46,613 nucleotides of DNA, from the NCBI GenBank assembly GCA_020848035.1, contig JADLAX010000041.1:1-46613 (forward strand), read 5' to 3'. A model generated the notes under the pieces. The model saw only the letters and a list, made by a program, of their open reading frames with translations. It had not been told where the DNA came from and searched no databases. This stretch comes from Anaerolineae bacterium (GTDB taxonomy: Bacteria > Chloroflexota > Anaerolineae > Promineifilales > Promineifilaceae). A program made the translations under genes and the position numbers. This document shows positions 35,978 through 44,068 of this stretch, piece after piece (within the stretch, counting starts at the first letter, position 1; each line of letters opens with the position of its first letter).

Positions 35978-36373
35978 TTGAAAACAGCCACGCAATCGCC
36001 CAAACCCAACTGGCTTAAAGCCATCGTCAGCATGAAATGCCCCAACTGTCGGCAGGGCAATGTGTTCCGCAGGCCTATGCGAATGTACGAGGATTGCCCG
36101 CACTGTGGCATCCACTACGAGCGCGAAGACGGCTACTTTATGATGGCGGTTTTTGTGGGGTACGTGATGAGCTTTTTTGTGGCGGTGCCTGTGGTGGTGG
36201 CGCTGTATGTGACGATACGGCCGTCTATCTGGACCTATCTCATCGCGGCCACCGTGGCGCTGCTGCTCGCCTCGCCGCTCATCTTCCACTATGCCCGCGT
36301 GGTTTGGATGTACATTGATCAACTGCTCGACCCACGACGGGAAGGGGAGGGGCAAGTGAAAAGTGAAAAGTGA
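35978..36373 (+). CDS. DUF983 zinc-ribbon membrane protein
   Basis: A 131-aa protein with a zinc ribbon (C21, C24, C40, C43 in CPNC and CPHC) and two transmembrane helices (about 53-78 and 82-105), the DUF983 layout. In alpha-proteobacteria the family lies near cytochrome oxidase genes; here no such context exists. The start is TTG at 35978 with AGGGG upstream; no ATG exists earlier in the frame. The C-terminal VKSEK and the stop are repeat-derived. Confidence 0.88.
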   Translation: MKTATQSPKPNWLKAIVSMKCPNCRQGNVFRRPMRMYEDCPHCGIHYEREDGYFMMAVFVGYVMSFFVAVPVVVALYVTIRPSIWTYLIAATVALLLASPLIFHYARVVWMYIDQLLDPRREGEGQVKSEK

Positions 36374-36380
36374 AAAGTGG
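36354..36380. repeat. Tandem heptamer (GTGAAAA unit)
   Basis: Three GTGAAAA units in direct tandem, without inverted partner. They overlap the DUF983 stop. The rest of the spacer to 36491 holds no gene. Confidence 0.85.
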
Positions 36381-36491
36381 CTCTTTCGCTGTAGCAGTTG
36401 TCCTCGCTGTATCGCGTTCTAATTTTCAGTAGGTTTTGCTAAAATTCAAAAGCTCAAGATTGCGAAGTAAGCGGTGTATTATTATTTTGCC

Positions 36492-37679
36492 ATGAAAAGA
36501 TCGAAACCGCTTCTAATATGCCTCGTTGTTTTGCTGGTTTTCATTGCCTACAGTCAGTTTTTCTCCAAAATTTCGACCACAGAAATAATAGACGACACAT
36601 TACCCCTTGATCTTGTATGGTCGCAACAACTTAAGGAGGATTTGCTCATTCCTCCTTTGAGCAATGGCGAAATTTTTGTTGTGATGGATAGAAAAGGTGT
36701 ACTGACTGCCTTCGATTCCTAGGTTGGTACACCTTTATGGCAATACGAATTAGGCAATCGGCCTGACACAGCCACTTACTCAAAAATGGCGATTGGCAAA
36801 GGGATGCTAATTTTGTCGCTAGAAAACAGCACGCTTTTAGCACTCAACGTGCAAACTGGCGAAAAAATGTGGCAAACAAGTTTGGCAACCTCTCTTAGGG
36901 ATTTTCCAACAATCGTCATTGCAAACGATATGGTGGTCATCGGTGCATGGGATGCAAGGACAAACGGGTATTTAGGTGGTTACCGATTGCATGACGGCCG
37001 TTTGAGTTGGGAAATGTCTTTTCCTCCGCGAAACTACAGGTTTTTGTTCGACTGTTCGCCTATTCCAACACAAGCGGGCTTGCTTGAACATGCTGTTTGC
37101 GTGATCCCCAACGACAAAATATTGGTCCTAAACATTACCAATGAGTGGCCAGCTAACTTGGCCCAGGCCCAGATTGAGGATATCTACGAACCGATAAATA
37201 CATTAACGACGCCTGTACTTGCCGATAGATTTATATTTACAAATCCCTCGCCTGACCCAGCTGTCAATGTATATGACACAATCCAGAATAGCGCTTTCAA
37301 ACTGCCAGCAAGTTGTTCTAGAGAAACCGCAGCTCAACCAGTAACTGTTTTTGATAGCCAAGTTCTCGTTGCAAATGGTTGCAATGAGGTGTACGCGGTG
37401 AATGTGGTTCAATTAACCGAGGCTCCAAAGTGGACATTCCAATCACCTGAAGAATTGCAATCTTCCTTTGTGACGGTTGATGGAAAGGTTGGCTATTTTC
37501 TGAACGAAAAAGGTGAATTAATTGGGATTGATCTGGTTACGGGCAATCAAGTTGGAAAGATCGATTTTTCCATTGGGCAATTGCAAACATATTATTTCTT
37601 CGATGCGCTTGCTGTAGATGGCAATCGTCTTTATGTTGTCCTGAACAATCGAGAAATTTTCTCATTTAGATCGGAATAG
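36492..37679 (+). pseudogene. PQQ-like beta-propeller protein, interrupted by an amber codon
   Basis: The frame codes for a signal-anchor segment (KRSKPLLICLVVLLVFIAY) and a PQQ/quinoprotein-type propeller. At 36720-36722 it has an in-frame TAG between VLTAFDS and VGTPLWQYE, in the middle of a standard blade motif (xLDAxTGxxLWxY), after which it continues open in the same frame to 37679. So a single nonsense change splits an otherwise intact gene of 396 codons. Codon use is more AT-rich than that of the neighbours and only one ACGGCCGT is present, which suggests recent transfer. Alternatives: readthrough, or a base-call error. A start at GTG 36474 is possible. Confidence 0.75.
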
Positions 37680-37720
37680 TTGGAGACAAAACTGGATTTT
37701 GGGGAACGGCCGTTCACCCC

Positions 37721-37750
37721 TTCACCTTGTCACCTTGTCACCCCTTCACC
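37721..37750. repeat. Tandem TCACCCCT/TCACCTTG repeat
   Basis: Two octamers TCACCTTG flanked by TCACCCCT units. On the minus strand these read GGTGA and give the end AVKG and the stop of the methyltransferase gene. Confidence 0.7.
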
Positions 37751-38466
37751 GCCCCAAAAGCCGCAAAGACGCTGTTTTTGTGCAAAATCTCGGCCTGGGT
37801 AAAGCCCACCTGGCGTAACAAATCAATCTGGAAGAGCAGGGGGCGGGGGGTGTCCTCGGCGGCGATGTAGGCGAAGACGTGGTCGCGGTATGCTTCGTCT
37901 TTGAGGGTGGTGAGATAACGGCCGTATCGTTCCACCATCATCTGCTCAATCGCCTCGGCCGTGTGCGTCACCAGGTCAGAAATCCAGATCGAGCCACCCG
38001 GCTTGAGCGCGCGATAGAACTTCTGGAAAACGGCCGTCCACTCCGCCTCTTCCCGCAAATGGTGTAATACCGCCGCCGCCATGATGATGTCAAACTGATT
38101 TTCCCCCAGTTCCAACTCGCGAATATCGGATTGGTGGGTGTGGATACGGCCGTTGCTCACCCCCCGCACTCGTTCACTCGCCCGCTCCAGCATTGGCTGG
38201 CTCAGGTCGATGAGCGTCACGTCCCGGTGGGGCAGCTTTTGCAGCAGCTTCAGGCTGTAGTTGCCCGCGCCGCAGCCAACGTCCAAAAAGTGGCTGGCGT
38301 GGGGATTGGTGGCCGCGGCGGCGCTGGTGATCAGCTCCAGCGCCAGGGGGGCATCGACGGTGGAGGATTGGGCCGTTTCCAGGTTGGCGAAGCGCTCGAC
38401 ATCGTTGTCGAAGCGCTGCCGGATTTGGGTGACGGTCGATTTATTGGCATAAGCTGGGTCTGTCAT
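37738..38466 (-). CDS. Class I SAM-dependent methyltransferase
   Basis: A 242-aa methyltransferase. Motif I is LDVGCGAGNY at 61-70, motif II has VTLIDLSQPML with the acidic residue for the ribose, and FDIIMAAAVLHHL with LKPGGSIWISDL follow in order. The substrate is not visible; ubiE/arsM-like small-molecule types are closest in pattern. The ATG at 38466 has GAGGGA 8 nt before it; an ATG six bases upstream overlaps this site. The C-terminus comes from a repeat. Confidence 0.88.
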   Translation of the reverse strand: MTDPAYANKSTVTQIRQRFDNDVERFANLETAQSSTVDAPLALELITSAAAATNPHASHFLDVGCGAGNYSLKLLQKLPHRDVTLIDLSQPMLERASERVRGVSNGRIHTHQSDIRELELGENQFDIIMAAAVLHHLREEAEWTAVFQKFYRALKPGGSIWISDLVTHTAEAIEQMMVERYGRYLTTLKDEAYRDHVFAYIAAEDTPRPLLFQIDLLRQVGFTQAEILHKNSVFAAFGAVKG

Positions 38467-38487
38467 GATCATTCCCTCGAATAAAGC

Positions 38488-38570
38488 GGAACACAGAGTT
38501 TCACAGAGATGGCACAGAGTTTCACAGAGAAACAATCTGCCCAATCTGCGAAATCTGTTGATTACTGAGA
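38488..38570. repeat. CACAGAG and CTGCGAAAT repeat cluster
   Basis: ACACAGAGTTTCACAGAG is repeated with a period of about 10, followed by AATCTGCCCAATCTGCGAAA with a period of 9. Both classes are known to me from many environmental genomes as spacer repeats. It lies upstream of the methyltransferase. Confidence 0.7.
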
Positions 38571-38642
38571 ATGGTAGTGGAGGAGCGGGAAATTGACCAG
38601 GGATAAAAAAAGGCGGTGAGGGGGTGAAAAGGGGAGATAAGG

Positions 38643-38682
38643 AAAAAGTGAAAAGTGGTCTTATCACTTTTTACTTTTCACT
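38643..38682. repeat. Heptamer quasi-palindrome (GTGAAAA unit)
   Basis: AAAAAGTGAAAAGTG and CACTTTTTACTTTTCACT face each other around a short loop, in the spacer between LiaF-like and methyltransferase genes. Confidence 0.8.
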
Positions 38683-38742
38683 CCATATCCCTCGTCACCC
38701 TCCCACCGCCTGGGAAGAGGGTTTTATAGCGGAAAAACTAAG

Positions 38743-39141
38743 TTATGAACGGCCGTTCAGCAGCGCACCAATCCCGATCAAGATGAGCACCAGCGGCCAG
38801 AACAAATGCCAGCCAATGCTAAACAGGAAGAAGCTGGCGACGGTGGCCAACATGATACCGCCCAGCAGGTCGTTACGCGTTTCTTCGGTGAAACGGCCGT
38901 TGCTCTGGTACCCCTGCCACGCCTCATTCAGCTTAAACACGGCGGGAATGAGGATAAACAGCGCCCACCAGTTGTTGATGTAAAACCCGGTTACCTGGGT
39001 CAACAAGAAGATAACACCGATGGTGATCAGTACCAGGCCACCGGTAATGTTGCCGCGATGTTCGCGCCGGGCGCGGGGACGGGGGCCGGTTTCCATTTTT
39101 TCTTTTTCTGCATCTTTCAACTCATCAATTGTTTCAGACAT
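38743..39141 (-). CDS. LiaF/DUF5668-like membrane protein
   Basis: A 132-aa protein: a charged cytosolic N-terminus (1-32), then four hydrophobic segments in two pairs (GGLVLITIGVIFLL with WWALFILIPAVF, and LLGGIMLATVASFFLF with WPLVLILIGIGALL). This repeated G-x-x-L-I-x-x-G pattern is that of the LiaI/LiaF-like TM region, linked to envelope stress systems in Firmicutes. No C-terminal domain is present. Function is inferred weakly. Confidence 0.78.
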   Translation of the reverse strand: MSETIDELKDAEKEKMETGPRPRARREHRGNITGGLVLITIGVIFLLTQVTGFYINNWWALFILIPAVFKLNEAWQGYQSNGRFTEETRNDLLGGIMLATVASFFLFSIGWHLFWPLVLILIGIGALLNGRS

Positions 39142-39253
39142 TAGTCAGCACCTCCAAAATCCAGTTGTGAGCCTATACGGGGCAGTGCCCGGCAAAGTTT
39201 CAGGGCGTGCGGAAAGATTGAGCCATTTTCTGATGATCGTCCCTGAAGCAAAT

Positions 39254-39285
39254 GCAGCGCCTCGGCGCTTCGCGCCTGGCGCTGC
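39254..39285. repeat. Hairpin 1 of a three-hairpin spacer
   Basis: GCAGCGCC and GGCGCTGC as outer arms with GGCGC/GCGCC inside. It is the first of three consecutive strong stems in the spacer 39142-39429, which has no gene. Confidence 0.65.
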
Positions 39286-39296
39286 CGAAGATCCTG

Positions 39297-39349
39297 TGGG
39301 TTTTTTCAGTTTTTGGGGTCATTTTGACCCCAAAAACTGAAAAAACCCA
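39297..39349. repeat. Perfect 25-bp hairpin, centre of the three-hairpin spacer
   Basis: The arms 39297-39321 and 39325-39349 are exact reverse complements over 25 bp with a 3-nt loop TTT. Each arm combines GGGTTTTTTCAG with TTTTTGGGGTCA. With a stem this long it must extrude or act at RNA level as a terminator for both strands (sulfotransferase ends at 39430 on the minus strand). Confidence 0.85.
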
Positions 39350-39358
39350 ATCTAGCCT

Positions 39359-39392
39359 ACCCGCACGGGGCGCGAAGCGCCCTCGTGCGGGT
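39359..39392. repeat. Hairpin 3 of a three-hairpin spacer
   Basis: ACCCGCACG and CGTGCGGGT outer arms, GGGCGC/GCGCCC inner arms, loop GAA, one bulge. Confidence 0.7.
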
Positions 39393-39429
39393 TACCAGTA
39401 TCATTCTAAATTTAGGCAACATTTTGGGT

Positions 39430-40599
39430 CTAGAAGGGTTGGATGGTGCCGGGGACGATGAAATCGGCCGTGTGGATGGTGGGGTGGTCGGCCAGCAGCT
39501 GGTGAATTTCGGCCAGGTGCTCGGCGGTGAGCTGGTTTTGCGTATCTTGCTTGAGATTTTGGCGGGCCAGGCTGGACCCCTGCTGCGAGTCGCGGGCAAA
39601 CGCCTTCACGCCCAGGGCGATGCGCTCTGGTGTGGTGGGTAGGCCGCAATAGTCGTAAAGGTGGCGCACGATCGGTTCTGGGTGGGCAATCATGTCTTCG
39701 TAGCGCACGGCGCACATGGGGATGCCCGCGTTGTGCAGTTCCAGGTATTTTTGCATGCCAGACAGCCAGGCCAGCATGGAAAATTCCACTTTAGACAGCG
39801 ATCCGTTGGCGGCGCGATCGGCATATTGGCTGAGCAGCGGCACAAACTTGGTGCGCACGCGCAGGTTGGCATGGTCCATTGCTTCATTTTCCGCCTCGAC
39901 GGTTCTAAAGGCGCGGGCGATGCTGCGGGCGCGGTCCTCGGCGTTGCGGTAGAGGAAGATGTGCTTGGAGTGGGGCGCCACGCGGTGCAGCAAATCGATC
40001 ATTACCGTGGAGAAGCTGCGGAATTTGATGGCGATTATCTGCGGCACGGCCGTCTGGCTCATCGGGCGGCACTGCACCTGGATAACGGCATCGAGCAGGC
40101 GGGCCATTTCGTCTTCATTGCTGCCGTCGGCCTCCCGCCGCTTCACAATTTCGGTAAACGCTTCTGGTTCGGACAGGCTGAGCACGTCGGGCAGGTTGTT
40201 GAAGACGGCGCTGAGCAGGGTGGAGCCGCAGCGCCCGACGGAGTGAATGAGGATGAGCGGCTTGTCCGGCTGGCGCACCAGGTCGGCCAGTTTGAGGAAG
40301 CTTTTGTAGCTCATGCTGTAGAGGCGAATGGCATTGTCGTACTGGGCCTGGTAGAGAAACGGCCGTTCCGCCAAATCTACATCCGGGGGGGTCTCCACAA
40401 AAATCGCCTCCCGGCTGAAATGGTCCAGGGCGTAGAGGGTAATGTGTGGATTTTGGGCAATGGTTGGCAGGGAAACGGTGCCGCCGGGGCTTACCTCAAA
40501 GTCGCGCAGGCTGACAAAGGCGGTGGGGTTGTGGCGCACCTTTTGTTCGATGTTGAGCACGCGGGCGTTGGTGACAAATTTGCGTAACAGTCGTTGCAT
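39430..40599 (-). CDS. Sulfotransferase family protein
   Basis: A 389-aa protein. The 5'-phosphosulfate-binding loop is HSVGRCGSTLLS at 119-130, and the 3'-phosphate region appears later as IFLYRNAEDRARS. These are the PAPS-binding elements of the sulfotransferase_1/3 families. The N-terminal 110 residues are an unusual extension of beta-rich sequence. It should transfer sulfate from PAPS to an unknown acceptor, perhaps a lipid or glycan. I use the ATG at 40599; a GTG four codons upstream is possible. A hairpin-plus-T-run lies in the leader. Confidence 0.83.
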   Translation of the reverse strand: MQRLLRKFVTNARVLNIEQKVRHNPTAFVSLRDFEVSPGGTVSLPTIAQNPHITLYALDHFSREAIFVETPPDVDLAERPFLYQAQYDNAIRLYSMSYKSFLKLADLVRQPDKPLILIHSVGRCGSTLLSAVFNNLPDVLSLSEPEAFTEIVKRREADGSNEDEMARLLDAVIQVQCRPMSQTAVPQIIAIKFRSFSTVMIDLLHRVAPHSKHIFLYRNAEDRARSIARAFRTVEAENEAMDHANLRVRTKFVPLLSQYADRAANGSLSKVEFSMLAWLSGMQKYLELHNAGIPMCAVRYEDMIAHPEPIVRHLYDYCGLPTTPERIALGVKAFARDSQQGSSLARQNLKQDTQNQLTAEHLAEIHQLLADHPTIHTADFIVPGTIQPF

Positions 40600-40611
40600 A
40601 GTTCTCCACAC

Positions 40612-40644
40612 AAAAACCTGACAGCCTCGGCCGTGCTGTCAGGT
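40612..40644 (-). terminator. Hairpin with T-run in the sulfotransferase leader (attenuator?)
   Basis: On the minus strand ACCTGACAGC / GCTGTCAGGT (10-bp perfect arms, 9-nt loop) is followed by TTTTTG, an intrinsic terminator just 13 nt before the sulfotransferase ATG. No minus-strand gene lies upstream; the next gene is divergent. So it probably sits in the leader and controls the sulfotransferase by early termination. Confidence 0.6.
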
Positions 40645-40779
40645 CTGGTTGCTTCCTGTTGGTAAGTTGCCCTGATTGTTACGCAAGAATCTAACGGCTG
40701 ATCTTAAACCGATTTTCCCGATCTGGCGCGTTAGCGCATTTGAGAAGAAGTCATTTCTCGCCGCACCATCTCTTTCCAA

Positions 40780-40785
40780 TATAAT
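40780..40785 (+). promoter_or_regulatory. -10 box of a probable leaderless promoter (LuxR gene)
   Basis: A perfect TATAAT ends 6 nt before the ATG at 40792. No Shine-Dalgarno site; no good -35. Confidence 0.55.
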
Positions 40786-40791
40786 GGATTC

Positions 40792-43503
40792 ATGCCTGGA
40801 GACTTACTGCAAACCAAACTGTATGTGCCCCGCTTACGGCCGTCTCTCGTCCCCCGCCCGCACCTCATCGCCAAACTCAACCAGGGACTGCACCGCAAAC
40901 TAACCCTCATCTCCGCCCCGGCGGGTTTTGGTAAGACGACCCTCGTCAGTGAATGGATTGCTAGTGGGGAACGGCCGTTTGCCTGGCTCTCTCTCGACGA
41001 AGGGGACAGCGACCCGACCCGTTTTTTGCTCTACCTGGTAGCCGCCCTGCAAACAGTCGCGCCCGGGCTGGGCAAAGCGGTGCAGACTGCGTTGCAGTCG
41101 CCCCAACTACCACCAACCCAGGCCATCCTGACCCCGCTGCTCAACGAGCTTGCGGCCGTACCGCAGCCCATCACGCTGGTGCTGGATGACTATCACGAGT
41201 TAGATGCCCGGCCGGTTGACGAAGTGCTGACCTTTTTCCTCAACAACCTGCCGCCGCAGCTGCACCTGGTCATCACCACCCGCGAAGACCCCAACCTGCC
41301 ACTGGCTCGCCTGCGGGTGCGCGGCCAGCTCACTGAGCTGCGCGCCGTCGATTTGCGCTTTACGGTGGAAGAAACGGCCGTTTTCCTGCAAAAAGTCACC
41401 GGCCTGGCGCTGACCACCGCAGATATCGCCGCCCTGGAAAAGCGCACCGAAGGCTGGATTGCGGGCCTTCAGCTAGCCGCCCTATCAGTTCAAGGCCGTG
41501 ATGATGTGCATGGCTTCATCACCGCTTTTGCCGGGGACAACCGGTATGTTGTTGACTACCTGGTTGAGGAAGTTTTGCAGCGCCAGCCGCCCCACGTACG
41601 CCAGTTCTTGCTGCAAACCTCTGTTCTGGATCGCCTGTGTGGTGATTTGTGTACGGCCGTTACCACTCAAGCTGGAAGCACCGAACTGCTGGAAGTGCTT
41701 GAGCGCGGCAACCTGTTTGTCATTCCCCTGGATGACCGGCGGCAGTGGTACCGCTACCACCACCTCTTTGCCGATGTGCTCCAGGCCCACGTGCTCAAAG
41801 AGCAGCCCGATGCCGTTAAAACGCTGCACCAGCGGGCCAGCCAGTGGTACGAGGCCAACGATCTGCTCGCCGAGGCCGTACACCACGCCCTGGCCGCTGC
41901 GGATCTTGAACGTGTCGCCAACCTGGCCGAACGCGCCTGGCCTGTCATGGATCGCAATCGCGAATCGGCCGTCTGGCTGCGCTGGGTAAACCACCTGCCA
42001 CCGCAGATGATCCGTGCCCGACCCGTGCTCGGTGCCAGCTATGCCTGGGCGCTGCTGGATAGGGGCGAACTGGAAGCGGCCGAAACGCACCTGCAGCACG
42101 TCGAACAATGGCTGACTCAGGTTGACCCATCCCCCAAAACACTACAGGCGTCTGCCGACGCGGCCCAGTTGGCAGCTTTACCCGCTACCGTGGCTGCTGC
42201 CCGCACCTACCTGGCGCTGGCCCACGGCGATTTGCCTGCCACCCAAAAGTACGCCCGCCAGGCGCTGCGCCTTATCCCCGAAGACGACCATCACCGGCGG
42301 GGTACGCCCGGGGCGCTGCTGGGGCTGGCCACCATGGCCAGCGGCGATCTGACGGCCGCTTACGAGGCGTTTAGTGCTGCCATGACCAGCTACCAAAAAG
42401 CGGGTAACACCCTCTACGCCATCACCGGCGCCTTCATCCTGGCCGATATCCGGCTGGCGCAAGGGCAGCTGCGCCAGGCAGTTGCCGTTTATGAGCGGGC
42501 GCTGCAGCTGGCGCAGGAGTCTGGCGGCGCAGCGCGGCGCGGCACGGCCGATTTGTACACTGGCTTGAGCGAACTTTGCCTGGAACAGAACAATTGGGAC
42601 GCGGCTGAAAATTACCTGCGGCAAAGCCAAACGCTGGGGGAAGAGGCGTCGCTGCCGCGCTGGCGCTACCGTTACTGCCTGGCCCAGGCCCGCCTGAAGG
42701 CCGCCGCCGGGGCACTGGATGAAGCGTTGGATGTCCTGGACGAGGCGGAGCAGCACTACGTGCGCGGGCCGGTGCCTGACGTGCGCACCCCTGCGGCCGG
42801 CAAAGCGCGCCTGTGGGCCGCGCAGGGCAGGCTGCCTGAAGCGCAGCGCTGGGCTGAGGCGCAAGGTCTCTCTGTGGACGATGACCTGACTTACCTCCGT
42901 GAATTTGACCACATCACCCTGGCCAGAATTCTTTTGGCGCAGGGCAGGCAGGTTGGTGGAGAACGGCCGTTGCAAGAATCTCTCCAGCTGCTAAACCGGC
43001 TCCTCACCGCCGCTGAAACAGACGGCCGTACCGGGAGCGTGCTGGAAATTTTGGTGCTGCAGGCGCTGGCCCATCAGGCGCAGGGCGACACGGCGGCGGC
43101 GCGGGCCGCGCTGGTGCGGGCGCTCACCCTGGCTGAACCGGAAGGGTATGTGCGCCTGTTTGTAGATGCGGGACCGTCGCTGGAGAAGTTATTGCGCGAA
43201 ACGGCCGTTCAGAAAATCGCCCCCGGCTATGTTGGCAGGCTGCTGGCTGCCTTTGACGGCCAGGCGTCTGCGCCGGAATCCCCGACGTTGCCTGCCGCGC
43301 AGCCGCTTGTAGAGCCGTTGAGTGAGCGCGAACTGGAAGTGCTGGCACTGGTCGCCGAAGGGCTTTCCAACCGCGAAATTGCCGACCGGCTGTTCCTGGC
43401 GTTGAGCACAGTGAAGGGGCACAACCGGGTCATTTACGGCAAGCTCCACGTCAGCCGCCGCACGGAAGCTGTAGCGCGGGCGCAGGAGTTGGGGATTTTG
43501 TAG
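40792..43503 (+). CDS. MalT-like LuxR-family (LAL) regulator
   Basis: A 903-aa ATP-dependent transcription activator of the MalT/LAL type. Order: N-terminal LLQTKLYVPRLRP motif, Walker A APAGFGKTT (42-50), Walker B ITLVLDDYHEL (about 125-135), winged-helix region, a long tetratricopeptide-like helical array (about 400-800) that senses inducer, and a LuxR HTH at 840-903 (SERELEVLALVAEGLSNREIA). These regulators oligomerise with ATP and a ligand. It is divergent from the sulfotransferase gene and followed by an 80-aa protein often seen after such regulators. Targets are unknown. The start codon lies directly after a TATAAT box. Confidence 0.94.
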   Translation: MPGDLLQTKLYVPRLRPSLVPRPHLIAKLNQGLHRKLTLISAPAGFGKTTLVSEWIASGERPFAWLSLDEGDSDPTRFLLYLVAALQTVAPGLGKAVQTALQSPQLPPTQAILTPLLNELAAVPQPITLVLDDYHELDARPVDEVLTFFLNNLPPQLHLVITTREDPNLPLARLRVRGQLTELRAVDLRFTVEETAVFLQKVTGLALTTADIAALEKRTEGWIAGLQLAALSVQGRDDVHGFITAFAGDNRYVVDYLVEEVLQRQPPHVRQFLLQTSVLDRLCGDLCTAVTTQAGSTELLEVLERGNLFVIPLDDRRQWYRYHHLFADVLQAHVLKEQPDAVKTLHQRASQWYEANDLLAEAVHHALAAADLERVANLAERAWPVMDRNRESAVWLRWVNHLPPQMIRARPVLGASYAWALLDRGELEAAETHLQHVEQWLTQVDPSPKTLQASADAAQLAALPATVAAARTYLALAHGDLPATQKYARQALRLIPEDDHHRRGTPGALLGLATMASGDLTAAYEAFSAAMTSYQKAGNTLYAITGAFILADIRLAQGQLRQAVAVYERALQLAQESGGAARRGTADLYTGLSELCLEQNNWDAAENYLRQSQTLGEEASLPRWRYRYCLAQARLKAAAGALDEALDVLDEAEQHYVRGPVPDVRTPAAGKARLWAAQGRLPEAQRWAEAQGLSVDDDLTYLREFDHITLARILLAQGRQVGGERPLQESLQLLNRLLTAAETDGRTGSVLEILVLQALAHQAQGDTAAARAALVRALTLAEPEGYVRLFVDAGPSLEKLLRETAVQKIAPGYVGRLLAAFDGQASAPESPTLPAAQPLVEPLSERELEVLALVAEGLSNREIADRLFLALSTVKGHNRVIYGKLHVSRRTEAVARAQELGIL

Positions 43504-43684
43504 AGTAGACAGGAAACGGCCGTTGCCACCCCCAACTCACTGCACACTTCTCTCCCCCTCAGACTGAAAACAATACCCCCCACCATACTTTCGAACCTGT
43601 ACGGCAATACCCCCTGGACGGTAAGGTAAGAGCATATTAAGCAAGCGACCAGGCATAGGCAGCCCGAGGCAAGAAGGGAAGAGC

Positions 43685-43927
43685 ATGACGGATAAGGTAA
43701 CCATTTACCAAATCAGAATTGGCGGTCAACTGGGTGAGCTTTGGCAAGCCTGGTTCCCGGAAATGACCCTCACCCAGGCCGACAATGGCGACACGCTCTT
43801 AACCGGACCGGTGGTAGACCAGGCAGCGCTGCACGGCCTGCTGCGCAAAGTGCGTGACTTGGGGCTGCCGCTCATCTCCGTCACCCAGATTCATCCCGGC
43901 CAGGAAGATGAGCCAGGGGCTCCTTAA
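43685..43927 (+). CDS. Small conserved protein downstream of LAL regulator (80 aa)
   Basis: Compact protein with YQIRIGGQLGELWQAWFPEM, then TLTQADNGDTLLTGPVVDQ, then AALHGLLRKVRDLGLPLISV. I recognise the pattern: it is common in Chloroflexota next to MalT-like regulators, with a fold like ACT or beta-alpha-beta domains. No function is known. AGGGAAGAG precedes the ATG. The spacer before it (43504-43684) has two CAATACCCCC direct repeats at 43570 and 43604, which could bind the regulator. Confidence 0.82.
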   Translation: MTDKVTIYQIRIGGQLGELWQAWFPEMTLTQADNGDTLLTGPVVDQAALHGLLRKVRDLGLPLISVTQIHPGQEDEPGAP

Positions 43928-43971
43928 GAAGCGATTTGTTTTGGGCCTGGCCCTGGCGGAAATTGGGCAGT

Positions 43972-43988
43972 CGGCTTCGCCGCTTTTT
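43972..43988 (+). terminator. Short hairpin with T-run
   Basis: CGGC-TTC-GCCG followed by CTTTTTTA on the plus strand, 45 nt after the 80-aa gene. Short stem, but the T-run supports an intrinsic terminator. Confidence 0.5.
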
Positions 43989-44068
43989 TATGGTCGGCTA
44001 TAAGTGTAAATCCAGATGGGTCCAATCCCCGAAGGTTGGACCGGTCACCAAAAAAAAGGAGAAATCTG

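Noticed and set aside
39297..39349. Terminal inverted repeats of an insertion sequence
   Set aside because: The arms are separated by only 3 nt, with no transposase between or near them.
43972..44068. Riboswitch in the leader of the DUF4386 gene
   Set aside because: Only a short stem with T-run is visible, with no conserved aptamer pattern; a simple terminator explains it.
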